Part shown: positions 41,596-49,990 of the stretch, piece after piece
Numbering within the stretch: the stretch's first letter is position 1
Layout of the letters: the number at the start of each line of letters is the position of its first letter
Assembly: GCF_036688685.1 (NCBI RefSeq)
Contig: NZ_JAQQPS010000006.1
Coordinates: 241,786-305,785 of the forward strand
Reading direction: 5' to 3'
From: JALYUM01 sp036688685
Lineage (GTDB): Bacteria; Pseudomonadota; Gammaproteobacteria; Burkholderiales; Burkholderiaceae_D
Length of the DNA: 64,000 nt
Program-made: the position numbers and the translations under genes
The notes under the pieces: model-generated
Database searches by the model: none
What the model saw: the letters and a program-made list of their open reading frames with translations, nothing else
Told to the model about the DNA's origin: nothing

Positions 41596-42651
41596 TCAGC
41601 CTGTCAGGCCAAGCAAATCATTGATTTGTTCCTGCCTGACGGCGCCACCGGCGAAATCGTCGAAGGCGCGTTCGGCGACGCGGATGATATGACGCCGGAT
41701 AAACTCGGCGCCTTCAGCCGCGCCGTCTTGCGGATGCTTCAGGCAGCACTCCCATTCCAGTACCGCCCAGCCGGGAAAATCGTATTGCGCCATCTTTGAA
41801 AAGATCGCGCCGAAATCGATCTGGCCATCGCCAAGCGAGCGGAAGCGCCCGGCCCGGTCTTGCCAGTCAGAAAAGCCGCCATACACGCCTTGCCGGCCAT
41901 TCGGGCGGAACTCGGCATCCTTGACGTGGAAGGCCTTGATGCGCTGATGATAAATATCGATGAAGGCCAGGTAATCGAGCTGTTGCAGCAGGAAATGGCT
42001 GGGGTCGTACAAAATGCTGGCGCGCGGGTGCTGGCCGACGGCGTCCAGGAAGCGCTCGAACGTCACGCCGTCATGCAAATCTTCTCCCGGATGCAGCTCG
42101 TAACACAGGTCGACGCCAGCAGCGTCAAACGCATCGAGTATCGGCAGCCAGCGCTTGCCCAGTTCGGCAAAGGCGGTCTCGACCAGACCTTTCGGGCGCT
42201 GCGGCCACGGATACAGATACGGCCAAGCCAGCGCGCCGGAAAACGTCACGTGGGCCGACAGGCCGAGGCGCTGCGAGGCGGTGGCGGCGAACAGCAGTTG
42301 TTCGGAGGCCCAGGCGGTGCGCGCGGCCGGATTACCGCGCACATGGGGTGCGGCGAAGTTGTCGAACAGCGCGTCATAGGCCGGATTCACGGCGATCAGC
42401 TGGCCCTGCAAATGGGTCGACAATTCAGTGATCTGCAAGCCGTGTTCCCTCAGCATGGAGGCGATATCGTCGCAATAGCCCTGGCTGGCGGCGGCTTGTT
42501 TCAAGTCGAACAGGCGCGGATCGGTCGGCACCTGGATACCCTTGTAACCGAGTCCGGCAGCCCAGCCGGCCAAATGTTCGAGGCTGTCGAAGGGGGCCTC
42601 GTCCCCCATGAACTGGGCCAGGAAAATGGCTGGCCCATGAATGGTTTTCAT
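41596..42651 (-). CDS. Sugar phosphate isomerase/epimerase-like TIM-barrel protein
   Basis: 351 residues from the ATG at 42651 (AAGGA 8 bp upstream). Xylose-isomerase-like TIM barrel: YKGIQVP, LQITELSTHLQGQ, CYELHPGEDLHDG, ILYDPSHFLLQQLD, and FHVKDAEF contribute the usual metal-binding Glu/Asp/His residues. Together with the Gfo/Idh enzyme it resembles pathways for inositol, keto-sugars or glycosides; substrate unassigned. It is separated from the binding-protein gene by 227 bp that contain one TGTG-N6-CACA match at 42721. Confidence 0.9.
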   Translation of the reverse strand: MKTIHGPAIFLAQFMGDEAPFDSLEHLAGWAAGLGYKGIQVPTDPRLFDLKQAAASQGYCDDIASMLREHGLQITELSTHLQGQLIAVNPAYDALFDNFAAPHVRGNPAARTAWASEQLLFAATASQRLGLSAHVTFSGALAWPYLYPWPQRPKGLVETAFAELGKRWLPILDAFDAAGVDLCYELHPGEDLHDGVTFERFLDAVGQHPRASILYDPSHFLLQQLDYLAFIDIYHQRIKAFHVKDAEFRPNGRQGVYGGFSDWQDRAGRFRSLGDGQIDFGAIFSKMAQYDFPGWAVLEWECCLKHPQDGAAEGAEFIRRHIIRVAERAFDDFAGGAVRQEQINDLLGLTG

Positions 42652-42878
42652 GGTGGATTCCTTTAGAACGCCTGACAAGACCGTAGCGAGCGGCCGTCAA
42701 TTGTGAACAAGAAGCGGAACTGTGCGCATGCACAATGAGCATCGCGGGCTGCAAATCGCGACGCGCAGCAGGTGATGTTAGGTGTCTTGGATAACACCGG
42801 GGGAGAGGCCACAATTACAAAGCAATGAATTGCCTCATAATCGTGAGCTCGACGCCCTCGTCCGTCCCCAAGGCGAAA

Positions 42879-43832
42879 TTAAAACGGCGAATCAGGGAAG
42901 TAGAATTGCTTGGCGTTTTCACGCGTGATCAGCACCGATGGAATGATGGTGTTGGCCGGCAATTTGGCGCCTTTCAAGCGCGCTTCCGTCGTCAGTTTAA
43001 TGGCGTCGTACATGAACTTCGGCGAATACGATACGTTGGCCGTGATTAATGGATCGGAACCGTCCATGATTTTCTTGACCGCACCTTTGGCGCCGGCGCC
43101 GCCGAACACTTGCTTGATATCGGTGCGTTTGGCCTGGGTGATGGCTTTTTGCACGCCAATCGCCATATCGTCATCGGCCGCCCAGACCGCGTCGATCTGC
43201 TTGAAGCGGGTCAGGTAATCCTGCATCACTTTGAAGGCGTCGTCGCGGTTCCAGTTGCCGTATTTGGCGTCCAGCACTTTGATGCCCGGATTGGCTTTCA
43301 TCACGGCGGTAAATGCATCGTAGCGCTCGTTGTCCAGCGTCGTCGGCATGCCGCGCAATATCACGATATTGCCCTTACCATTCATCGTTTTGGCAAGATA
43401 CTCAGCCGGAAGCTTGCCGAACGCGGTGTTGTCGCCGGCGATGTAGGCGTCTTGCGCGTCGGTCGTCGTCAGGCCGCGGTCGACGACGGTCACGTAGACG
43501 CCCTTGTTTTTCACTTGCGCGACCGGCTGCGTCAGCGACGCCGATTCTATCGGGAATATAACCAGCGTGTTGATCTTGTTGACGGTCAACATATCTTGCA
43601 ACTGGTTCGCCTGTTCCGGCGCCGTGGCAGCCGTCTTGACGATGATTTTCAAGCCCGGATGGGCTTTTTCCAGATCGGTCTTGGCCTTGTTGGCCCACCA
43701 GACAATGCCGGATGTAAAACTGTGCGTCGCGGTCGGGATCGCCACGCCGACCACCAGCTTTTCAGCCGCTTGCACGGACAGTGCGCTCATTGCCAGAACG
43801 CCGGCGCCTGCTACTCGGGTAATGCTGTTCAT
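42879..43832 (-). CDS. Sugar ABC transporter substrate-binding protein (RbsB-like)
   Basis: 317 residues from the ATG at 43832 (GGAGGAG upstream). Signal peptide about 1-22 (ending VQA), then the periplasmic sugar-binding fold: VGVAIPTATHSFTSG, VIFPIESASLTQPV, VTVVDRGLTT, YIAGDNTAFG, and AVWAADDDMAIG. It delivers sugar to the permease encoded just upstream. Family: ribose/xylose/galactose type; ligand not predictable. Confidence 0.93.
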   Translation of the reverse strand: MNSITRVAGAGVLAMSALSVQAAEKLVVGVAIPTATHSFTSGIVWWANKAKTDLEKAHPGLKIIVKTAATAPEQANQLQDMLTVNKINTLVIFPIESASLTQPVAQVKNKGVYVTVVDRGLTTTDAQDAYIAGDNTAFGKLPAEYLAKTMNGKGNIVILRGMPTTLDNERYDAFTAVMKANPGIKVLDAKYGNWNRDDAFKVMQDYLTRFKQIDAVWAADDDMAIGVQKAITQAKRTDIKQVFGGAGAKGAVKKIMDGSDPLITANVSYSPKFMYDAIKLTTEARLKGAKLPANTIIPSVLITRENAKQFYFPDSPF

Positions 43833-43888
43833 GGTGCTCTCCTCCAAGTGATGGGCGGCTTGGCCACCCGTTATAAAACCGCGAATCG

Positions 43889-44905
43889 CTATTTCCGGCC
43901 GCGCTGCAGGAAGGCCACCGCGATGATGACGATGCCTTGCACAGCGGCATTCAGGTAGACGCTGATGATGCTGGTCAAATTCAGGATATTGCTGATCACC
44001 GACAACAAAATCGCGCCAATGACGGTGCCGATGATGCGCCCTTCGCCCCCTTTGAGCGCGGTACCGCCGACGACAACGGCGGCGATCGCTTCGAGTTCCC
44101 ACAGCAATCCGGTGGTCGGTGTCGCCGAACCGAGGCGCGGCACGTACAACACGGTGGCGATGCCGACGCAAATGCCCAGCAACATATAGGTCGACAGCTT
44201 GACGAAGTCGACGCGGATCGCCGCGTAGCGCGACACTTGTTCATTCGAACCGATCGCCTGCACATGGCGCCCGAACGTGGTGCGGTTCAGAATCACGGCG
44301 CCAGCCACGGCGACCAGCAAAAAGATCCAGATCGGAAACGGCATGCCCAGCACGGTGGCGTAGTACACCGGGCTGTACAGGTCGGCCAGCGTGCCGTCCA
44401 AGGTCAGCGCGCCGCCGTCGGCCAGATAGGTCAGGAAGGCGCGGAAAATGCCCAGCGTGCCGAGCGTGACGATGAACGGTTCGATATTGCCCTTGGTGAT
44501 GAGCAAGCCATGCACCAGGCCAAACACGGCGCCCAGCACGATGGCCATGCAGATACCCAGCACCACAATGGTCAGCGGCGCCAGCATGACACCGCCGACA
44601 CCCATGGCCAGCTTGTTCATGAAATAAATCATGCAGCCGGCAATCAGCGCCGCCATCGAACCGACCGACAGATCGATGCCGCCGGAAATGATGACAAACG
44701 TCATGCCGACGGCGATGATGCCGATGAAGGCCGTGCGCGTCAGCACGTTCATCATATTGTCGACGGTGGCGAATTCGCCGTTGAGCAAGGTGCCGGCGAT
44801 GCACAGGGCGATCAGTCCCAGCAGCGGCCCCATACCTTTGATGGTGCTCAATAATATCAACAGGCCATTGCCCTTTGTATTGCTGTCAGTGCGTACCGGT
44901 TGCAT
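43889..44905 (-). CDS. Sugar ABC transporter permease (RbsC-like)
   Basis: 338 residues from the ATG at 44905 (GAGGAG about 10 bp upstream), overlapping the ATPase gene by 20 bp. About eight to ten membrane segments; family signature GMTFVIISGGIDLSVGSM and the conserved GGTALKGGEGRIIGTVIGA loop. Forms the inner-membrane channel with the RbsA-like ATPase. Confidence 0.93.
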   Translation of the reverse strand: MQPVRTDSNTKGNGLLILLSTIKGMGPLLGLIALCIAGTLLNGEFATVDNMMNVLTRTAFIGIIAVGMTFVIISGGIDLSVGSMAALIAGCMIYFMNKLAMGVGGVMLAPLTIVVLGICMAIVLGAVFGLVHGLLITKGNIEPFIVTLGTLGIFRAFLTYLADGGALTLDGTLADLYSPVYYATVLGMPFPIWIFLLVAVAGAVILNRTTFGRHVQAIGSNEQVSRYAAIRVDFVKLSTYMLLGICVGIATVLYVPRLGSATPTTGLLWELEAIAAVVVGGTALKGGEGRIIGTVIGAILLSVISNILNLTSIISVYLNAAVQGIVIIAVAFLQRGRK

Positions 44906-46376
44906 GAGCAATCAACTCCTCTTCGGTCAGGTGCTCGATGCCGAGCGTGGTTTGCAAAGTGCCGCCGCGCATCACCGCGACGCGGTGGCACAGGCCGATC
45001 AATTCGATCAATTCGGATGAAATGACAATCACCGCGCGGCCCTGGGCGGCCAGGCTGTGGATCAGGAAATAAATATCGCGCTTGGCGCCGACGTCGACGC
45101 CACGCGTCGGTTCGTCAAGGATGACGACACGCGGATCGGCGTGCAAAAACTTGGCCAACGCCAGCTTTTGCTGGTTCCCGCCGGATAACATGCGCGCCTT
45201 GCTGTCGAGGTCGCGGGTGCGGATAGTGAACTCGTCGACCGCCTTGCCCAGCGCCTGCTTTTCCGCCTTCAGGTCCAGCCACGGATGGGCGTAGCGCTCC
45301 ACCGTCAGCAAGGTCAGGTTTTCACGCAAACCCAGGTTCACATGCAAACCCTTGCCCTTGCGGTCTTCGCTCAGATAGGTCATGCCGTTTTGCATGGCCT
45401 GGCGTGGATTGCGCACGTCAACCGGCCTGCCGTTCAGGTGGATGGCGCCGCCAGCGCGTGGACGCAATCCCAGCAGCGCTTCGAACGACTCGGTGCGGCC
45501 GGCGCCGACCAGGCCGGCGAAACCGAGGATTTCTCCGGCGCGCACTTCGAACGACAGGTCTTTTGACCAGCCCGGCACGTTCAAGCCTTCAACCTTGAGT
45601 AACACCGGCGCGTCCGGCGCCGGCACGTTCTTGGCCGGGAACATGTCGGACAATTCGCGCCCGACCATCAGATTGGCCATTTGCTGGCGCGTCAGACCTG
45701 CGGTCGGCTCGCGCGTGATGAACCGTCCGTCGCGCATGACGATGACTTCATCGGTGTTGCGCTCAATTTCATCGAGCTTGTGCGAAATATATAAAATCGT
45801 CGCGCCATCGGCTTTCAGTTGCGCCATCACCGAAAACAGGCGATGCGTTTCGGCCGACGTCAGCGTGGCGGTCGGCTCGTCCATGATCAAAAAGCGCGCC
45901 TTGCGCGACAAGGCCTTGGCGATTTCCACCAATTGCTTCTCAGCCACGATCAACTGGCGCACCTTGGTGTCCGGACTGACATCGAGGCCGACCTGCTGCA
46001 AATAACGCGCCGCCTCGCTATTCATCGCGGCGTCATCGAGCAGCCAGCCCTTGCGCTTTTCATGGCCGAGGAACATGTTTTGCGCGATCGTCAAATGCTC
46101 GGCCAGGTTGAATTCCTGGTGGATCAAAATGATGCCGCAAGCCTCGGCGCCTCGCGAATTGGCAAAGCGCTGTGGCTTGCCGTCGATCAGCAACTGGCCT
46201 TCGCTGACGGACTCGTAACCGGCCAGTATCTTCATCAATGTCGACTTGCCGGCGCCATTCTCGCCGAGCAAGCCGTAGACCCGCCCCGGCGCCAGATCGA
46301 AACTGACGCCGTGCAAGACCCGCACCGGACCGAAGTCCTTGCAAATACCCTGGAAACTGACGGCGACACTCATCAT
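44886..46376 (-). CDS. Sugar ABC transporter ATP-binding protein (RbsA-like)
   Basis: 496 residues with two fused nucleotide-binding domains. The first has Walker A GENGAGKST, signature-region KVRQLIVAEKQLVEIAKAL and Walker B FLIMDEPTA; the second has the degenerate Walker A GLVGAGRTE usual for this family, signature SGGNQQKLALAKFL and Walker B VVILDEPTRG. It powers sugar import. It begins 25 bp after the lacI-type gene and is in the same operon. Confidence 0.95.
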   Translation of the reverse strand: MMSVAVSFQGICKDFGPVRVLHGVSFDLAPGRVYGLLGENGAGKSTLMKILAGYESVSEGQLLIDGKPQRFANSRGAEACGIILIHQEFNLAEHLTIAQNMFLGHEKRKGWLLDDAAMNSEAARYLQQVGLDVSPDTKVRQLIVAEKQLVEIAKALSRKARFLIMDEPTATLTSAETHRLFSVMAQLKADGATILYISHKLDEIERNTDEVIVMRDGRFITREPTAGLTRQQMANLMVGRELSDMFPAKNVPAPDAPVLLKVEGLNVPGWSKDLSFEVRAGEILGFAGLVGAGRTESFEALLGLRPRAGGAIHLNGRPVDVRNPRQAMQNGMTYLSEDRKGKGLHVNLGLRENLTLLTVERYAHPWLDLKAEKQALGKAVDEFTIRTRDLDSKARMLSGGNQQKLALAKFLHADPRVVILDEPTRGVDVGAKRDIYFLIHSLAAQGRAVIVISSELIELIGLCHRVAVMRGGTLQTTLGIEHLTEEELIAHATGTH

Positions 46377-46401
46377 TTCACTTTCATGGTTCAGCTTTCA
46401 C

Positions 46402-47430
46402 TCAGGTACTCCCCCGCAACACCAATTGATGATCCAGCAGCACGCCCGGCACATGGGCTTGCGGATCGGCGAGGCGCTGCAGCAGCAGGCGCGCCGCCGT
46501 CTCGCCCAGCGCGCGCATCGGCTGGGCGATCGTGCTCAGGCCCGGATCGATCTGCGCGGCGATATCGATGTCGTCGAAACCAATGACGGCGACGTCTTCC
46601 GGCACGCGCTTGCCGAGCTGGCGCAAACCACTCAGCACGCCGATCGCCAAGGTGTCCGAGACGGCGAAAATGGCCGTCGGTGCATCCGGCTGCGCCATCA
46701 TTTCCAGCACCGCTTGCGTGCCGGCCGCGTAATCGAGGCTGGCCACGGTGCGTCGCCAGCGCGGATCTGGCGCGATGCCAGCGCCGGCCAGCGCATCGAG
46801 ATAGCCGCGCTGGCGTTGCCGCGCATACGCAAAACGCTCGTCAGAATTGATCAGGCCGATGCGCCGATGGCCGCGTTCCAGCAAATGCCCGACCGCGTCC
46901 GCCGCGGCGCGGTGATTGTCGATGCCGACATACGGCACGGCCACCGACGGGTCGAATTCGCAGCAGGCGACCCATGGCAGGCTGGCCGCCTCATGCGCCA
47001 GCGCATGCTGGATCGTGTCCGGGTCGAGGCAGATGGCGCCGTCGGCGCGGCGCATGCGCAGCAAATCAAAATACGAGCGCTCACGGCCCTCGTCGGCGCC
47101 GGTGTCGCACAGCAGCACAAAATAGCCGTGTTGGCGCGCCACCGTATCGATGCCGCGGACGATCTGCGCATAAAACGGGTTGCCGACGTCGGGCACCATC
47201 GTCAGCAGCATGCGGCTTTCGGCGGTGCGCAAGCTACGCGCCAGATGGTTCATGCGGTAGCCGAGCGCGTCCACGGCGGCCAGCACCTTGTCGCGCGTGG
47301 CCGGCCGCACGCCGCTCTGCTGGTTCATCACGCGCGAGACGGTGGCGACCGACACGCCGGCGTGCACGGCGACGGCGCTGATCGAAACGACTGTGTCCGG
47401 CGTGGGAAGATGGGGGACAAGTGCCTGCAT
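46402..47430 (-). CDS. LacI-family transcriptional regulator
   Basis: 342 residues. The N-terminal helix-turn-helix (about 16-70: ISAVAVHAGVSVATVSRVMN) and hinge (LARSLRTA) precede the periplasmic-binding-protein-like effector domain. First gene of the operon lacI-ATPase-permease-binding protein-isomerase-oxidoreductase. A 24-bp perfect palindrome 12 bp upstream of its start is the probable operator, so the regulator would repress the whole operon including itself until sugar binds. Confidence 0.94.
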   Translation of the reverse strand: MQALVPHLPTPDTVVSISAVAVHAGVSVATVSRVMNQQSGVRPATRDKVLAAVDALGYRMNHLARSLRTAESRMLLTMVPDVGNPFYAQIVRGIDTVARQHGYFVLLCDTGADEGRERSYFDLLRMRRADGAICLDPDTIQHALAHEAASLPWVACCEFDPSVAVPYVGIDNHRAAADAVGHLLERGHRRIGLINSDERFAYARQRQRGYLDALAGAGIAPDPRWRRTVASLDYAAGTQAVLEMMAQPDAPTAIFAVSDTLAIGVLSGLRQLGKRVPEDVAVIGFDDIDIAAQIDPGLSTIAQPMRALGETAARLLLQRLADPQAHVPGVLLDHQLVLRGST

Positions 47431-47442
47431 GGCTATCTTGCA

Positions 47443-47466
47443 ATAAATGTAATCGATTACATTTAT
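47443..47466. promoter_or_regulatory. Palindromic LacI-type operator
   Basis: A perfect 24-bp palindrome with central TAATCGATTA; a central CG is typical of LacI-family operators. It lies 12 bp upstream of the regulator start and is the only such palindrome seen in the intergenic region. Confidence 0.8.
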
Positions 47467-48287
47467 AAGTCAAGATGACGACGGATGCAAGCACTATCGA
47501 TGCTAGGCGGAATTCAATTAAACCAGAAAATTCCGTCATCAAAAAACCCCATCAGAGCCTTTTTTGATAAGAACTTGCCTCAATTGACATCAGGCTGGGG
47601 TGCAATTTTCAGGTGAAGCAAGCGTTCTTGCCTTGAACAGTTCGTGGGAGCTTCTCATAGGCGGCATCATGCTTCGCTTGCACGACCTGTTCATTTTTTG
47701 TGTCACGAATCGCGCATTTTTTCACTATCTGTGTCACGTCTTCAAAAATGCTTGTGACGAAATATGTGAAAAAAGCGTTTAAGATCAATGCGGCCGTTTG
47801 CACGATTCGTGGCACACGACACCATTAGGGCCTACGAGCGGAAGGACCGGCGCTGATTTTGCGTGCCAACGTAAGATGAAACTGGTTTCGGCGAAGCAGG
47901 AATCCAACGGCAAGAAAGCTTAGGATGGTTAAGTTTGCATGAGTTTGGAAGAAGGGCTATCTACCTTTATGCGCAAGACCTATCTGTATCCTTGCATGGT
48001 AGTTGCGGTATAGCATGACTGCCATACGAATCCGGTAGAAAAATGATTGCTGCACTCGGCATGCGGCCCGACGGACAACAACATGATCGAAATTATTGGC
48101 TCCCGAACCATGTTTAGCAGCGACATTCTTCAGCGAGCTCGTTAGCTTGGGAACATAAGCCGCAGTTTCTCTTTCTGGTCATCAGCTGTGTCGCCCTATG
48201 TTGGAAACTACCCGAACCGGTCCAATGATTAATTGGAAATACACCTGAAAGAGGTTGCTCTTGGGGACCGGGGCCAAGGAGAATAAA
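47467..48287. other. Long intergenic region between sugar operon and T6SS genes
   Basis: 821 bp with no supported gene; opposing short frames lack ribosome-binding sites. An inverted pair of ATCAAAAAA / TTTTTTGAT (47538-47568) may form an AT hairpin. The sequence before the PAAR gene is mixed in composition. Confidence 0.5.
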
Positions 48288-48566
48288 TTGCCCAAGAAAA
48301 TAATTACGGTCGGAGACAAAACCGATCACGGCGGTACCGTCATCAATGGTTCCCCTGCTCAAGACATACAAGGACGCGCTATCGCCAGACTCGGCGATCA
48401 AGTCAATTGCCCGCAATTCTACCCAGGCGGAAAGCCACATGGCGTCAACAAGATCATCACAGCTCACCCCGCTGTGACAATAAACGGTGTACCGATTGCC
48501 GTCGAGGGATGTGTCACTGAATGTGGCTGCACGCTCATTGGCAGCCTCCCCGCAACTGTGGATTGA
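48288..48566 (+). CDS. PAAR-domain protein (T6SS spike tip)
   Basis: 92 residues starting with TTG at 48288; AAGGAG is ideally placed 6 bp upstream. Single PAAR domain: KIITVGDKTDHGGTVI at the start, ARLGDQVNCP, and HPAVTINGVPIAVEGCVTECGC near the end, with the His/Cys residues that hold the tip metal. PAAR caps the VgrG trimer and sharpens the T6SS spike. The Rhs effector in the window has no PAAR of its own, so this protein could serve it. Convergent with a vgrG remnant. Confidence 0.88.
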   Translation: MPKKIITVGDKTDHGGTVINGSPAQDIQGRAIARLGDQVNCPQFYPGGKPHGVNKIITAHPAVTINGVPIAVEGCVTECGCTLIGSLPATVD

Positions 48567-48639
48567 ACGCCAAGCCCATGCCGAACGATCTACTCGACCT
48601 CATGCAGTAGCTCGCCTTGGGAAATTTCATGCCCTGTCA

Positions 48640-48828
48640 TCACGACAGCAAACCTGGTACCGCTCGCCCCTGCTGGAGCGCGCGCGTGTCCATCGTGTTG
48701 ACCAGCAGGGAACCTTTTCCCGGACCGTCGCCGAACGGAAAGTCCAGCCGCAACAGCCGATTCAATTGCGAGGTAGCGCCAAAACACGACAGGGCGGCGA
48801 TATAGGCCGCCGCTTCGGTCAAATTCAT
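48640..48828 (-). pseudogene. vgrG 5' remnant
   Basis: From the ATG at 48828 the reading (TEAAAYIAALSCFGATSQ, LNRLLRLDFPFGDGPGKG, LLVNTMD) closely matches the first 50 residues of the intact VgrG at 54297, then loses similarity and stops at 48640. It starts 52 bp after the tssG stop on the same strand, so a tssE-F-G-vgrG order once existed and the vgrG was truncated. Confidence 0.75.
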
Positions 48829-48880
48829 CCGTAATCGTTTGTCGACGATTGTTGTGACCATGCTAAAAGGCGGGCAGGTT

Positions 48881-49990
48881 TCAGGAGACCAGGGACAAGC
48901 GGCTCCCGGCCGGCGGCCGGGCGACGTGCATCTTGAACAGGTAGCGCACGTCGGCGTTGGTCGGCGAGCCGGGAGCAGTGGCAAGGAAACATCCCCACGC
49001 GAGCCGGTCCGGCGCGGACTTGTTTGTGGTCAGCACCGCGGGGCGGACGCATTCGGGTTTGAGCAGCAATCGCACCTCGCAGTCCAGGTTGGACATGCCG
49101 AAGCGCTGCAGCATGCGCTTCATGCCCGTGGCGATGGCACCATGTGGCAGACAGCGATCGCGCTGCGCCGCATCGAGTGGGCCGATATTGAGCCGGATGC
49201 GCAGGTCGCGGCGCCAGATCCGCTTGCCCAATACGGCGCCATGGCCCAAGCCAGGCTCGGCGCAGCCCAGGATGGTTTGCTGGTCTGTGCCAATGTTGTC
49301 CCAGCAGCCAACGAATTGCTCGATTTCGACCGGCACGCCGAAATGGTCGCTGAGCGCATCGGCGACGGCGAAGGCAGACACGGGCCGCGTGCGAAAGGCG
49401 GCGGCAAAGTACGCTTCCACGTCAGTCTCACCGCTGGCGGGGCGCCGGGCGCCCGCGCCCTTGAAGCCGCCCAATTGGCCAAGCATCCCGCGCAGCGGGT
49501 CGACGCCGTGCGTGTCGACACTCGTTTCCAGCCGGTACTTGCCCCAAGCTTCGAAGAACAGGCCAACCATGCGGTTCGACAGGAGGTCGAGGAAGGCGCG
49601 CGCGCTACCGTCCTTGGTCTGCAACTGCTGGGCTGCGATACGTTCGGAATAATGAAATGGGAGGCTGCCGCTGCCGCCGAGCAGGCCGATGAACGCCGGC
49701 GTGAGCGCAATCTGACCGGGCACGCCAGGCTCGACCTGATCGCCGTGCTCGGCCGGGTCGGCCGCACCGGTCAGCTCGGCTTTCAGCGACTCGATCTCGC
49801 TGGCGGGAAAGCCGAGCGAGAGGCTGTTTTGAAACCGCAACACGTGCTTGAAGGCGTCGTCGTAGGTCACGCCCTGCGCGCGCAGCCACAGCAGCAGTAA
49901 CCGCAGCGCCTGGCGGAACTGATACTGCGCGGGTTCATCGAACAGATGGTGGATCACACCAGTTGCTGGTAGCCGTTCCTTGGCTTGCAT
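48881..49990 (-). CDS. tssG: T6SS baseplate protein TssG
   Basis: 369 residues. FDEPAQYQFRQALRLLL at the start, RFQNSLSLGFPASEIESL, FIGLLGGSGSLPFHYSE, the mid-part RTRPVSAFAVADALSDHFGVPVEI and the final PGLGHGAVLGKRIWRRDLRIRL are TssG features. TssG forms the wedge of the T6SS baseplate with TssE, TssF and TssK. It overlaps tssF by 37 bp. Confidence 0.93.
   Translation of the reverse strand: MQAKERLPATGVIHHLFDEPAQYQFRQALRLLLLWLRAQGVTYDDAFKHVLRFQNSLSLGFPASEIESLKAELTGAADPAEHGDQVEPGVPGQIALTPAFIGLLGGSGSLPFHYSERIAAQQLQTKDGSARAFLDLLSNRMVGLFFEAWGKYRLETSVDTHGVDPLRGMLGQLGGFKGAGARRPASGETDVEAYFAAAFRTRPVSAFAVADALSDHFGVPVEIEQFVGCWDNIGTDQQTILGCAEPGLGHGAVLGKRIWRRDLRIRLNIGPLDAAQRDRCLPHGAIATGMKRMLQRFGMSNLDCEVRLLLKPECVRPAVLTTNKSAPDRLAWGCFLATAPGSPTNADVRYLFKMHVARPPAGSRLSLVS

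Noticed and set aside
42721..42734. Fourth TGTG-N6-CACA match upstream of the sugar isomerase gene
   Set aside because: About one such match is expected by chance in 64 kb and the gene is unrelated to TRAP uptake; not counted as part of the shared operator set.
47600..47815. Short opposing frames (60 and 68 codons) between lacI and the PAAR gene
   Set aside because: No ribosome-binding site, no conservation pattern, overlapping each other.
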